Part shown: positions 53,431 to 61,820 of the stretch, in pieces
Layout of the letters: each line of letters begins with the position of its first letter
Position numbering within the stretch: the stretch's first letter is position 1
Assembly: GCA_021413865.1 (NCBI GenBank)
Contig: JAIOPN010000064.1
Span: forward strand, 1 to 64,000
Reading direction: 5' to 3'
Origin: Planctomycetota bacterium
GTDB taxonomy: Bacteria > Planctomycetota > Phycisphaerae > Phycisphaerales > Phycisphaeraceae
Length of the DNA stretch: 64,000 bases
Notes under the pieces: generated by a model
What the model saw: the letters and a program-made list of their open reading frames with translations, nothing else
Database searches by the model: none
What the model was told of the DNA's origin: nothing
Position numbers and translations under genes: made by a program

Positions 53431-54591
53431 TCATGCGGTTGCCGGCGCCGCCGCGATCGCCGTCCCGCACTCGGGGCAGGCGTCGCCGGTGAGCTTGTAG
53501 AGCAGGTAGCCGCACTTGACGCAGCGAGGCTCCTCGACCTGAACCGAGATGCGCAGGCCGCAGTCGGCGCACAAGGCCTCGCCGAGCGGGAGGGTCTGCT
53601 TTCTGTTGCAGCGCGGGCAGGTGAGCGCGATGTCGTGAAACTCCCCGGGGGTGCCCCGCTCCAGGGTCACGCCGCGGTTGAGGCGGTTGAGCACGACGAC
53701 CGCCAGAGTGCCGCATGAGGCGATGATGCCTAACGCGGCGGCAGCCCGGAGAAACGGCGATTCATCGTAGGAGTCAATCTCGTACGCGACGCACAGGTCC
53801 ACCAGCAGGCTGGTGGCGATGGCCGCGCCGATGCTGGCCACTCTTACCCACCGTTGGCCGGGAGTGAGCTGGCAGAGCATGAGCACGTTGGCGTGGGCCA
53901 CCAGAACGGCGAGGCCGATGGTGGCGACCAATACCGTTCCCCCGTTCTGCGGTTCTCCCCAGATGCCGACGAGCGCTACGGCATATGCCGCAACGGCCGC
54001 CGCAACGCCGACCCACCTCCAACGCCGCGTCGGCCCGGTGCCGATGCCCACCAGTGAACCCACGGCGGGAAACCCCAGCCCGGCCAGCGATAGCGCGGAC
54101 AACAGGTATCGCTCGCCGAGCACCCGGTGGAACAGCCCGCCCCACAACATGACGATGATTGCAACCGCAACGACGCCTGTAATCGCCGCTCCAACCCGTC
54201 CCGCGGTGCGGCCAACGGGTGTAGCCGCCGCGCGGATGAACCCCGTCGCCAGCGGACCCGCGACGCCGATCGTCAGCGCGGTGCCCCCCAGAACCTCCTC
54301 AAAGAAGTAATGGCCGAAGTAGCCACGGGGCAACCACGTCATCGCCATCACCAGGAGAAACTCGGCGACGACCACGCACATGCCCATCAGACCGGCGACC
54401 CGGGTCTTGGCGCGGTCGATCATGACCGCGAGCGGCATCATCAGGGCGCACGCGACAGCGGTGATGATCCCGGTGGTCATCACGCGCCACACCACATCGC
54501 CGCTGCTGGTCAATATCCCGATCGCCCCCACGACGGCCGCGATGCACAACGACCAGAGCAGCACGCGCAGGATGACCTTGCGATCGAACAC
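53431..54591 (-). CDS. Multi-helix membrane protein with C-terminal zinc ribbons
   Basis: The protein has 386 residues and starts with GTG at 54591. About nine membrane helices fill residues 5-300 ('RVLLWSLCIAAVVGAIGILT', 'GMCVVVAEFLLVMAMTWLPR', 'VGVAAAVAAYAVALVGIWGE'). The last 80 residues hold three CxxC pairs or more ('CPRCNRKQTLPLGEALCADC', 'CVKCGYLLYKLTGDACPECG'), a zinc-ribbon array typical of planctomycete membrane proteins. No enzyme motif is visible. A role in sensing or scaffolding is possible; nothing in the neighbours helps. Confidence 0.72.
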   Translation of the reverse strand: MFDRKVILRVLLWSLCIAAVVGAIGILTSSGDVVWRVMTTGIITAVACALMMPLAVMIDRAKTRVAGLMGMCVVVAEFLLVMAMTWLPRGYFGHYFFEEVLGGTALTIGVAGPLATGFIRAAATPVGRTAGRVGAAITGVVAVAIIVMLWGGLFHRVLGERYLLSALSLAGLGFPAVGSLVGIGTGPTRRWRWVGVAAAVAAYAVALVGIWGEPQNGGTVLVATIGLAVLVAHANVLMLCQLTPGQRWVRVASIGAAIATSLLVDLCVAYEIDSYDESPFLRAAAALGIIASCGTLAVVVLNRLNRGVTLERGTPGEFHDIALTCPRCNRKQTLPLGEALCADCGLRISVQVEEPRCVKCGYLLYKLTGDACPECGTAIAAAPATA

Positions 54592-54910
54592 GACGGCCCC
54601 CTTTTCAACAGCCGAGAGGTCCGTCCATGTTACGCGATTTCAACGGCGGCTTTGTGCGCCGGTGATCGATCGCGCGGGATCATGCAACGCCGTGCCCCTG
54701 CTTGTCCGAGCCTGACCGCGGAGCGGTGTCAGGCCGCGAGGCGGGCGATCTTCAACTCGCCCGGCCGATCAGAGGCCTCGCTCAGGTCGGCGCGGAGACG
54801 TGCGGAGAAGATGCTGCCCTGCCCGCATCGTACCGTGACCTCCGCCTCCCCACCGCCGCGCCGCACGACACTCACCGAGAGACAATTCCGGGGGCGTGTA
54901 AGATGTCGCC
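54592..54910. other. Divergent gene-free region
   Basis: These 319 bases lie between the leftward zinc-ribbon membrane protein gene and the rightward MBL gene and should hold both promoters. I see no clear promoter, repeat or RNA. A 62-codon minus-strand frame (54729-54917, GTG start) is listed separately because its sequence is not typical noise. Confidence 0.5.
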
Positions 54911-54917
54911 ATGCCAC
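54729..54917 (-). CDS. Possible small TOBE-like protein; doubtful
   Basis: This 62-codon frame with a GTG start reads 'RPRNCLSVSVVRRGGGEAEV' then 'TVRCGQGSIFSARLRADLSE', which is close to the pattern of TOBE/Mop domains (RNCLxGxVxx...GxAxVxVxCG...LxAxIT) found at the end of molybdate transporter ATPases. It starts seven bases inside the divergent MBL gene. It may be a real small protein, a remnant, or chance. No molybdenum genes are near. Confidence 0.25.
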   Translation of the reverse strand: MAWRHLTRPRNCLSVSVVRRGGGEAEVTVRCGQGSIFSARLRADLSEASDRPGELKIARLAA

Positions 54918-55735
54918 TCGAACTGGTTTTTTTAGGCAGCGGCACCAGCGCGGGCGTTCCCATGATCGGCTGCCGCTGCGCGGTCTGCACCTCCGCCGAC
55001 CCGCGTGACAACCGCACCAGGCCCAGCGTGCTCATCCGCTACCCCGGCGCCGGCTCCAGCGGTCCCGCCAGCGAAACCACGCGTTCGCTCCTGATCGACA
55101 CCACGCCCGATATGCGCGTGCAGATGATCCGGCACGACATCGACCGCATCGACGGTGTGCTCTACACCCACGCCCACGCCGACCACATCCTGGGCATCGA
55201 CGACCTGCGCCGCTTCAACGCGACGATGCAGACCCACGTGGACATCCACGCCGACGAGCGCACGCTCCGCGTCCTCCGCGAGATGTTTCGCTACATCTTC
55301 GAGCCCCACAACAACGTCAGCCAGACCTTCGTCGCCACGCTCGTCGCCCACACCCTCCGCGCCGGCGAGCCGCTAAACCTCTTCGGCGCGAAGTGGACCC
55401 CCGTCCCGCTGATCCACGGCAAACTGCCCTCCCTGGGCTTCCGGATCGACGCCGATGACGCCTCCATCGCCTACTGCACCGACGTCTCCCAATTCCCCGA
55501 GGAGGCGTACCCGCTGCTCCAGGACCTCGACGTGCTGGTGATCGACGCGCTCCGCTACCACCCGCACCCGACGCACCTGACCGTCGAGGAGGCGCTGCGG
55601 CAGATCGCCCTCATCCAACCCCGGCGGGCCTACCTCACCCACATCGCCCACGACATCCTCCACGCCGACCTCCAGGCCCGCCTGCCCGAAAACGTCTTCA
55701 TCGCCCACGATGGGATGATCGTGCGCTGCGAGTAG
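54911..55735 (+). CDS. MBL-fold metal-dependent hydrolase (PhnP-like)
   Basis: The protein has 274 residues. 'LVFLGSGTSAGVPMIGCRCA' is the start typical of PhnP/RNase Z-like proteins, with 'CRCAVCTSADPRDNRTRPSV' as the zinc-ribbon-like insert, 'SLLIDTTPDMRVQMI', 'YTHAHADHILGIDDLRRFN' (HxHxDH metal site), 'AYCTDVSQFPEEA' and 'RAYLTHIAHDI' (last His). Such enzymes hydrolyse cyclic phosphodiesters of sugars or related compounds. The phn phosphonate genes are absent, so a general role is likely. It is monocistronic and followed by a convergent gene. Confidence 0.87.
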   Translation: MPLELVFLGSGTSAGVPMIGCRCAVCTSADPRDNRTRPSVLIRYPGAGSSGPASETTRSLLIDTTPDMRVQMIRHDIDRIDGVLYTHAHADHILGIDDLRRFNATMQTHVDIHADERTLRVLREMFRYIFEPHNNVSQTFVATLVAHTLRAGEPLNLFGAKWTPVPLIHGKLPSLGFRIDADDASIAYCTDVSQFPEEAYPLLQDLDVLVIDALRYHPHPTHLTVEEALRQIALIQPRRAYLTHIAHDILHADLQARLPENVFIAHDGMIVRCE

Positions 55736-55766
55736 CCGCCGCAACGTGGTGGCGGTGTGAGCGATC

Positions 55767-56891
55767 TCAGCGCACGACCGAAAGCCGCCGCCGGAGCAGC
55801 GTCAATCCACCGACGCCGACGATGGCGAGCGTCGCCGGCTCGGGGATCGCCATCGCGACAAAGCCGCCGCCGTAGGAGGGATCGAGCACCGTCATCGAGA
55901 CCGTCGCGAGGCCCTGCGGCGTGCTGAAGGTCTCGTTGAGCGTCTGGAAGACGACGCGGTCGGTGACGTAGGGGTTCGGCGTGAGCAGTTCGTAGCTGTG
56001 CAGCAGGTCGGTCACGGAGACGATGGCCCCGCCGTCGAGCCGGATGGCGAAGTCGTACGGCCGGTCGTAGAAGAAAGTCATGCCGGGATCGAGCATGTCC
56101 ATGTCCACCTGGAAAACAAACTCGTCGCTGGTGCTCATGTAACCGAACTGCGAACCGGTCGGGCCGGTGTAGCTGATCGAGGCGTCGAAAGAGGGCTCAT
56201 TGCTGATGGGATCGTCGCCGAGCATCTGTGGGGCATATCCACCGGGGCCTTCGGTGCCGGTCGGCGCGGCTTCGGCAAAGGCGCTGGGGGGTTGCGTGAG
56301 GCCCGGCAGGCGTGGGCCGTTGCTGCCGTTGGTCAGGTTCTTGAGGATGATGTCGCGGTCGACGGAGTTGAAAGCCCGATTGTCGAGCGCGCGCACCGAC
56401 GGGCTGACAGCGTTGCTCATCAGGTCCGACCCGGTGGTGTGCGGCACGCCGAGTTTGTGCGCGATCTCGTGCGCCAGCGTCTCGCCGATCGCGTTGGTCA
56501 GCGCGGTGTCGGTGGTGAATGCGGGGTTGCCCTCGAACGATCCACCGAAGACGACGCCCGGCCTCCCCGCTTGGCCGACGTTGCCGTAGCGCTTGGAATC
56601 GACGGTCCCGCTGACGATCATCTGCATGTCGCCGCCGGTGCCCTCGCTGACCACGACCTGGCCCGGTCCGAGCAGGTCATCGAACTTCGCCTGCGCCTTG
56701 GCGATGATCGCAGCCTTCTGCGCCGGCGTCAGATTCGCCGGCGTCGCGAACCGCTGCGTGCCGTCGGAGGTCTTGAAGTTTGCGTTGGAGTTGAAATCCA
56801 CCTTCACCTGCAACGGCGGCACCGCCAGAGCGGGCGAGAGACACAGTGCAAAGACAACCACAAGCGCTAGACAAGCAGGCATCGACCTCAT
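55767..56891 (-). CDS. Secreted metzincin-type metalloprotease with PEP-CTERM tail
   Basis: The protein has 374 residues from ATG 56891, with GAGGGAGGG just upstream. The signal peptide is 'CLALVVVFALCLSPALAVPP'. At residues about 136-146 'HEIAHKLGVPH' matches HExxHxxGxxH exactly, the zinc site of metzincins, followed by 'TTGSDLMSNAVSP' with the Met-turn-like LMS. The C-terminus 'IPEPATLAIVGVGGLTLLRR' is a PEP-CTERM sorting tail. It should be an exported zinc endopeptidase, or a former one, sorted by an exosortase. The mid part (215-350) is a beta-rich domain of unknown type. Confidence 0.85.
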   Translation of the reverse strand: MRSMPACLALVVVFALCLSPALAVPPLQVKVDFNSNANFKTSDGTQRFATPANLTPAQKAAIIAKAQAKFDDLLGPGQVVVSEGTGGDMQMIVSGTVDSKRYGNVGQAGRPGVVFGGSFEGNPAFTTDTALTNAIGETLAHEIAHKLGVPHTTGSDLMSNAVSPSVRALDNRAFNSVDRDIILKNLTNGSNGPRLPGLTQPPSAFAEAAPTGTEGPGGYAPQMLGDDPISNEPSFDASISYTGPTGSQFGYMSTSDEFVFQVDMDMLDPGMTFFYDRPYDFAIRLDGGAIVSVTDLLHSYELLTPNPYVTDRVVFQTLNETFSTPQGLATVSMTVLDPSYGGGFVAMAIPEPATLAIVGVGGLTLLRRRLSVVR

Positions 56892-56960
56892 GGCAACCCT
56901 CCCTCGATGAAATGCAGCCCAGACATGGACGGCTCGCAAGACACACGCCGTCACCATCAT

Positions 56961-57156
56961 TTATAACTACAGAAGGCATAGGGCAGGTCAGACGTCTGAA
57001 CTCCCTCCCTACCTTGGACATTTCCCGGTGGACTTCGGCACGCGACCGCAGCGGGCAGTGTAGGGGCAGTTTACCGCATAGTTTCTATAAAATATAGAGA
57101 AATCTATGGCGGTGGCAGGCAGGTAGTGGGCTGCTTTAAAAAATTTAATTGAAGGC
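56961..57156. other. Gene-free AT-rich stretch upstream of the metzincin gene
   Basis: I see no gene here. The stretch is AT-richer than the surroundings (ATAAAATATAGAGAAATCTA, 57086-57105, and TTTAAAAAATTTAATTGAAG, 57135-57154) and may contain the promoter of the leftward metzincin gene and the worn 5' part of the IS110 fragment. Confidence 0.4.
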
Positions 57157-57307
57157 GTGGTGCCCTGCCAGGACAACAGCGGACAGGTGAACCGGCTGGG
57201 GCACATCACGCGTCAGAACCCGGCGACGGTGCGGAAGTTGCTAGTGGAGGCGGCGTGACAGGATGTGCGTCGCAGCCCCAGGCTCGGTGCGTACTACCAG
57301 CGGTCCT
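57142..57307 (+). pseudogene. IS110-family transposase, C-terminal remnant with internal stop
   Basis: The frame gives 'NLIEGVVPCQDNSGQVNRLG' then 'HITRQNPATVRKLLVEAA', a stop (TGA, where the family has Trp in LLVEAAW), then 'QDVRRSPRLGAYYQRSS'. This is the well-known end of the IS110 transposase (Transposase_20 region: RLGHITK..., LRxLLVEAA). Only about 55 codons remain and the catalytic DEDD domain is gone. The TGG to TGA change and truncation show a dead copy. Confidence 0.85.
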
Positions 57308-57684
57308 CCACGGCGCACCACCTGTTACGTGTGATAGCCTCGATGCTCAGGGGCGGAGAAGTGTGGCGTGAGAGCCCACCCCCGGCGCTCCCCGGGGTGG
57401 CGTAGAAGAGACGGGGTGCATGGGTTGCCAGAGTTATAGACAGGAGTCAGATTAGTCGTAAGCGGGATGCAACGTCGGACCCCGAGGAGGTGCCGTGAGG
57501 CGGTGGACAACCACGACCTCGCACCCGTGAATAGGGCCGACCCGGACAATGAAACATGGCACGACCCCGCGTCGATGCCGGATAGATGGTTGGAACAATC
57601 CCGCAGAGAACCCGCTACAGCCTTGACAACAGCTTGCTCATAGATGGCACCCCGTACAGTTGAAATAGTTCCGCTCTATCCGGC
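57308..57684. other. Gene-free region downstream of the IS110 remnant
   Basis: About 375 bases hold no credible gene. A GC-rich dyad 'CCCCCGGCGCTCCCCGGGG' (about 57379-57397) and several short open frames on both strands look like worn IS flank or non-coding sequence. The left part may be the untranslated 3' end of the IS110 copy; I cannot find its end point. Confidence 0.4.
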
Positions 57685-58113
57685 TCACACTACGTCGAAC
57701 CCGCCCAGCAGGCAGCGGCAGCGGACGACGTAATCGCCCTCTTCAGTGCGGTCGCTGGCGAGGACCTCGGCGAGGATCGGCGGGGCGCCGGTGGAGACGG
57801 TGAAGGAGAGCCGGTCGCCCACGCGGAGCGGCACGCCCGTGCGGATGGCGACGCCCGAGCGTGACAAATTCAGGACCCGCGCATCGGAGATCGGCAGCAC
57901 CGACACGGCCCGCGAGACACGGATCGCCTGCGTCGGCACGCGGCGCTGGCCCCGGCGGCGGTCGTCCTGCTGGATGGATTTTTCGGTCTGCACGGGCGCG
58001 GCCTCGTGTGGATGGCGTTCCACATCGATAGATATCGGCCCGTTCCGGGTGCGGGTGAAACGCCAACAGGCCGGTGCAAGCCGGACATGGCTGAGATTGA
58101 GATATCGCGGCAA
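57685..58113 (-). CDS. PilZ domain protein
   Basis: The 142-residue protein has a basic N-terminus and a PilZ beta barrel: 'RRRGQRRVPTQAIRVS' (the RxxxR c-di-GMP loop), 'SDARVLNLSRSGVAIRTGVP' (the [D/N]xSxxG motif) and 'VGDRLSFTVSTGAPPILAEV'. Both binding motifs are intact, so c-di-GMP binding is predicted. Proteins of this type alter motility, polysaccharide or gene output through binding. The true start may be a GTG further in (near residue 31), before the basic linker. It is six bases downstream of nuoC (stop to start), an unusual neighbour. Confidence 0.82.
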   Translation of the reverse strand: MPRYLNLSHVRLAPACWRFTRTRNGPISIDVERHPHEAAPVQTEKSIQQDDRRRGQRRVPTQAIRVSRAVSVLPISDARVLNLSRSGVAIRTGVPLRVGDRLSFTVSTGAPPILAEVLASDRTEEGDYVVRCRCLLGGFDVV

Positions 58114-58119
58114 CCCGGC

Positions 58120-58683
58120 TCAGGCGCTGTCGCGCTCGATGACCCGATAATCCTCGCGCTCGCCGCGGCCCTGGAGCGGGTAGTCCTTGCGGAGCGGGTG
58201 GGCGGGGTAGGCCTCCCAGAGCAGGATACGGCGCAGGTCCGGGTGGGCGTCGAAGCGGATGCCGAACATGTCGAACACCTCACGCTCGGTCCACTCCGCG
58301 CCGGCCCAGAGGTCGGTCACGGAAGGCACGTGCAGCGCGGGGTCGTCTTCGACACCAGAGGTGTCGCGCGACGGGCTGAGCATCACCTTCACGAAGAGCC
58401 TGCGGTTGTGCGTGGTGCTCACGAGGTTGTAAACCACCGCGAACCGCCCCGCCGCCGCCCCCTTCTGCGCCGGGTAATTCAGGTAGTCCACCCCCGTGAC
58501 GTCGGAGAGCATGTCGTAGGCACAGGCCGGGTCGTCGCGGAGGAACCGCATCACGTCGTGCATCTTCGCGGCGGGGACGATCAGCGTGGTCTGGCCACGG
58601 AACTCGGTGGCGACGAACTTCACGTCGGCAAAGTGCTGCTTGACGAGCGGGAGCGTCGGGTGGTCGAGGTTGGGCTTGTTCAT
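58120..58683 (-). CDS. nuoC: NADH-quinone oxidoreductase subunit C
   Basis: The protein has 187 residues. It carries the complex I 30-kDa signature 'EWTEREVFDMFGIRFDAHPD' and 'LRRILLWEAYPAHPLRKDYP', together with 'FAVVYNLVSTTHNRRLFVKV' in the alpha-beta core. It is part of the peripheral arm that links the flavin and Fe-S chain to the quinone site. In most genomes it lies between nuoB and nuoD. Here both are missing nearby, the PilZ gene is six bases downstream, and nuoI is 4.8 kb away on the same strand. Confidence 0.95.
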   Translation of the reverse strand: MNKPNLDHPTLPLVKQHFADVKFVATEFRGQTTLIVPAAKMHDVMRFLRDDPACAYDMLSDVTGVDYLNYPAQKGAAAGRFAVVYNLVSTTHNRRLFVKVMLSPSRDTSGVEDDPALHVPSVTDLWAGAEWTEREVFDMFGIRFDAHPDLRRILLWEAYPAHPLRKDYPLQGRGEREDYRVIERDSA

Positions 58684-58778
58684 GGTGGGCGGGGATTATA
58701 GACGGGGCGGGCGTGCGGCGAAACCCGGGGCTTTCAGCGAGCCGGGCCGCCCCGGCCCCGGCGGCTCTTCCTCTTCAT

Positions 58779-59390
58779 TCACCGCTTGGCGGACTCGATC
58801 CACCCGATGATCTCCGCGATCAGGCGGTCGAGCCGGTTGGTCAACTCCGGCCACTCGTAGCCCAGCGTGTCCGCCAGGCCGACGGTGTCGCCGGATTCGA
58901 TCAGGTCGCGCAGCTGGCGGATCCGCTCGATGATGTCGTTGAGGAACTCGGACACCGCCCGTTCCTCGAACAGCCGCTGGTCCAGGTCGATGCCCACGAG
59001 CATGGTCGAGTGCAGCAGCCCCTGCTGCGCAGTCTGCCACACGCCGATGACGTTCCCCACGGCCCGCATCGCGTCGGCGGGCTGGTCGTGCTGGAACAGC
59101 CGGGCCGCCTCCGCCTGCGACTCGCGCGCCTTATCCAGTTCGGTGCGGATGCTCTCAAGCACGGTCGAAGCCAGGTCGCGCGGGTCGGCGCTGAAAAGCC
59201 GCACGTCCGTGTCATGGGCCAACTCGCGGCCGCGCTCGTCGAGCTCCCGGCTGTTAAGCGTCTGCCCGTCGATCCTCACCTCGACCACCACGCGGCCCGC
59301 GGCGTTCAACCGCTGCTGCGCCGTCGCCAGCACGGCACCCAGATCATTCCCCTGGCCCGGTAGTGGTTCGTCGTCGAGATAGACAGGCAT
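58779..59390 (-). CDS. Helical protein of unknown function
   Basis: The 203-residue protein from ATG 59390 begins with 'MPVYLDDEPLPGQGNDLGAV' and is then almost all helix ('LASTVLESIRTELDKARESQ', 'AVGNVIGVWQTAQQGLLHST', 'SEFLNDIIERIRQLRDLIES'). The pattern suggests a small coiled-coil or bundle protein. No known domain is recognised. Its direction and position (just upstream of nuoC on the same strand, 95 bases away) allow co-transcription with nuoC and the PilZ gene, but its function is unknown. Confidence 0.7.
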   Translation of the reverse strand: MPVYLDDEPLPGQGNDLGAVLATAQQRLNAAGRVVVEVRIDGQTLNSRELDERGRELAHDTDVRLFSADPRDLASTVLESIRTELDKARESQAEAARLFQHDQPADAMRAVGNVIGVWQTAQQGLLHSTMLVGIDLDQRLFEERAVSEFLNDIIERIRQLRDLIESGDTVGLADTLGYEWPELTNRLDRLIAEIIGWIESAKR

Positions 59391-59483
59391 GGGGACATCA
59401 TAATCACAAACCCCGTCCCGCCAAGCGGCCCCGATGCCCCGCCTGTTACCATGCCCGCGTTCACCCCCGCAGGAGCCGCCAAC

Positions 59484-60452
59484 GTGCCGCCACGCATCGT
59501 CGTTCTCGATGGATACACGCTCAACCCCGGCGACGTCCCCTGGACCCCATTCGAGTCGCTCGGCTCGCTGGAGGTCCACGAGCGCACGCCGGAATCCCAG
59601 GCCATCGCCCGCGCCGCCGGCGCGCCCTACATCCTCACCAACAAGGCCCTGCTCAGCGCGGCGACGATCCAAGGCCTGCCCGGCCTCAAATACATCGGCG
59701 TGCTCGCCACCGGCACCAACATCGTGGACCTCAAGGCCGCCCGTGAGTGCGGCGTCACCGTCACCAACGTGCCGGGCTACAGCACTGATTCAGTCGCGCA
59801 GCTTGTCTTCGCCCTGCTCATGGAACTGGTCTGCCACACCGCCTCACACGCCCTGGCCGTGCACGACGGCGAGTGGACCGGCTGCCCCGACTTCTCCTTC
59901 ACCGCCGCGCCCATCACGGAGCTCTCGGGCAAGACGCTGGGCATCGTCGGCCTGGGGGCGATCGGGCAGCGCGTCGCCCGCATCGGCGCGGCGCTGGGCA
60001 TGAACATCGCCGCCGCGCACCAGCGCAGCATGGACCGCGTGAGCATCCCGGGCGTCGAGGTGCGCTGGCTGACGGTGGATGAACTCTTCGCACAGGCCGA
60101 CGTCATCTCCCTGCACTGCCCGCTGACCGATCAGACGCGCCACATGGTCAACGCCGAACGGTTGGGGCGGATGAAGAAGACCGCCCTGCTGATCAACACC
60201 GGCCGGGGGCCGTTGATCGACGAGGCGGCGCTGGCGGAGGCGCTGCAGAAGGGCCGCATCGCCGGCGCGGGGCTGGATGTGTTGAGCGCCGAACCTCCGC
60301 CCGCGTCGAACCCCCTGCTGGGCGCGCCACACTGCGTCATCACCCCGCACATCGCCTGGGCCAGCGTCGAGGCGAGGCGTCGGCTCATGCAGCGCGCCGC
60401 GGACAACCTGCGTGCCTTCATCGCCGGGCAGCCGACCAACGTCGTGAATTGA
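59484..60452 (+). CDS. D-2-hydroxyacid dehydrogenase (glycerate-dehydrogenase-like)
   Basis: The protein has 322 residues from GTG 59484, chosen because AGGAG lies eight bases upstream (an ATG at 59451 gives 333). The NAD fold has 'GKTLGIVGLGAIGQRVARIG' (GxGxxG), the substrate and catalytic motif 'NTGRGPLIDEAALAEALQKG' and 'ITPHIAWASVEARRRLMQRA' (the active-site His). 'LKYIGVLATGTNIVDLKAAR' is the usual N-terminal domain strand. It reduces a 2-keto acid such as hydroxypyruvate or glyoxylate. It may feed serine or glyoxylate metabolism, as is usual for this subgroup, but substrate specificity is not certain. Confidence 0.9.
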   Translation: MPPRIVVLDGYTLNPGDVPWTPFESLGSLEVHERTPESQAIARAAGAPYILTNKALLSAATIQGLPGLKYIGVLATGTNIVDLKAARECGVTVTNVPGYSTDSVAQLVFALLMELVCHTASHALAVHDGEWTGCPDFSFTAAPITELSGKTLGIVGLGAIGQRVARIGAALGMNIAAAHQRSMDRVSIPGVEVRWLTVDELFAQADVISLHCPLTDQTRHMVNAERLGRMKKTALLINTGRGPLIDEAALAEALQKGRIAGAGLDVLSAEPPPASNPLLGAPHCVITPHIAWASVEARRRLMQRAADNLRAFIAGQPTNVVN

Positions 60453-60489
60453 CCCCGGCATCGCCATTACTCTCCCGGCATACCCCGCC

Positions 60490-61170
60490 TTGGCCACACT
60501 CGCACTCATCGCCCCGACCTTCAGCGAACTGCGCGCCACCGCGCACCGGCTCGAGGCGCGGGGGACCTACCCGATCTTCGAGGCCTCATTCCCCGGCCAT
60601 AAAGTCGTGCTCGGCGTCGTCGGCGTCGGCGAGAACGCGATGCACGGCGCCGCCCGCGTCATCACCGAGCACCGGCCCGACGCGATGGCGCTCATCGGCG
60701 TCGCCGGGGGGCTGAACGCCGACCTGAAGGTCGGTGCGCTCGTGCGCCTCTCCCGCTGCGTCGATGAACGCGGTGAAAATTTCGCGCTCCACGGCCCGGC
60801 GGGCCGCGAGGTCATGTCCGTGCTCACCGCCGACCGCATCGCCGACACGCCGGACCGCAAGCGTGTGCTCCGCGAGAAATACGACGCGGACGTGGTGGAC
60901 ATGGAGACCGCGCACGTGGCCAAGATCGCGGCCGACATGCGCGTGCCCCTCGCGTCGGCGCGCGTCGTGAGCGACGCGGCCGACGAGGCGCTGCCCGCCG
61001 ACTTCATGTCGCTGGTGACGCCGGACGGCCGGGCGGATACCTGGGCGGCGGTGCGGCTCTGCCTGCGGAGGCCGACGCATATCCGCAGACTGATCCGGCT
61101 CGGGATCACCGTGGACAAGGCCGGTGCAACGCTCGCCGAATGGAGCGAACGCTGGCTGGCGGATTTCTAA
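60490..61170 (+). CDS. Nucleoside phosphorylase-superfamily hydrolase
   Basis: The protein has 226 residues and starts with TTG at 60490. It has the phosphorylase-1 core: 'VLGVVGVGENAMHGAARVIT' and 'DAMALIGVAGGLNADLKVGA' (the GxAGG loop), then 'DADVVDMETAHVAKIAADMR' (the VxDMExxxVA motif with the ribose-binding Glu). MTA/SAH nucleosidase, futalosine hydrolase and hopanoid-linked members share this pattern; the short length and missing extra loops do not decide. It follows the hydroxyacid dehydrogenase gene by 37 bases and precedes nadD by 19, so it probably belongs to one transcript. Confidence 0.78.
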   Translation: MATLALIAPTFSELRATAHRLEARGTYPIFEASFPGHKVVLGVVGVGENAMHGAARVITEHRPDAMALIGVAGGLNADLKVGALVRLSRCVDERGENFALHGPAGREVMSVLTADRIADTPDRKRVLREKYDADVVDMETAHVAKIAADMRVPLASARVVSDAADEALPADFMSLVTPDGRADTWAAVRLCLRRPTHIRRLIRLGITVDKAGATLAEWSERWLADF

Positions 61171-61189
61171 GGATGGATACACTGTCCGC

Positions 61190-61819
61190 ATGGACCTGAC
61201 CGCATGCAGCCGGGTGATCGTGTATGGCGGGAGCTTCGACCCGCCGCACACGGCCCACGTAGCCCTGCCCCTGATGGCCGCGCAGGCGCTGGGCACACAG
61301 GCGGTGCTCTACATCCCCGCCGGGAAGGCACCGCATAAAAAGGAACGCGAGCAAACCCCCGCGCACCACCGGCTAGCGATGCTGCGGCTGGCGGTCGCCC
61401 ACATACCCAACGCATTCGTGCTCACCGACGAGATCGACCGCGCGAGCGCTCTAGGCAAGCCCTCTTTCACGGTCGACACGCTCGAAGCGTTGCGGCAGCG
61501 ATTAGGGCAGCGCGTGGAGATGCGATTGCTCATCGGCGCGGACATGGCCCGCATCTTCCAGCAGTGGCGCTCGCCCGAACGGATTGTGCAGCTCGCCGAA
61601 CCCGTCGTCATGCTGCGGCCGCCGGAAACCGCCGAGTCGCTGTTCGCCTCGCTGCCCGTGGATCAGCGAGACGCCTGGAAAAGCCGATTGATCATCGTTC
61701 CGCAGATGGATGTGAGTTCGAGCGACATCCGTGCCCGCGTCTCGCGCGGCGAGCCGATCACCGGCCTCACGCCGCCCGTGGTGGTGGATTACATCCGCCG
61801 TCACGGGCTCTATCGCTGA
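61190..61819 (+). CDS. nadD: Nicotinate-nucleotide adenylyltransferase
   Basis: The protein has 209 residues from ATG 61190. 'RVIVYGGSFDPPHTAHVALP' (GGSFDPPHxxH) is the nucleotidyltransferase signature, 'YIPAGKAPHKK' the NaMN loop, 'LIGADMARIFQQW' the D-rich loop and 'DVSSSDIRARV' the second ATP-binding stretch. It makes deamido-NAD from NaMN and ATP, just before NadE (21543-23246). The long upstream frame is rejected because it reads through the previous gene. It is the last gene before convergent glutamate dehydrogenase. Confidence 0.94.
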   Translation: MDLTACSRVIVYGGSFDPPHTAHVALPLMAAQALGTQAVLYIPAGKAPHKKEREQTPAHHRLAMLRLAVAHIPNAFVLTDEIDRASALGKPSFTVDTLEALRQRLGQRVEMRLLIGADMARIFQQWRSPERIVQLAEPVVMLRPPETAESLFASLPVDQRDAWKSRLIIVPQMDVSSSDIRARVSRGEPITGLTPPVVVDYIRRHGLYR

Positions 61820-61820
61820 A

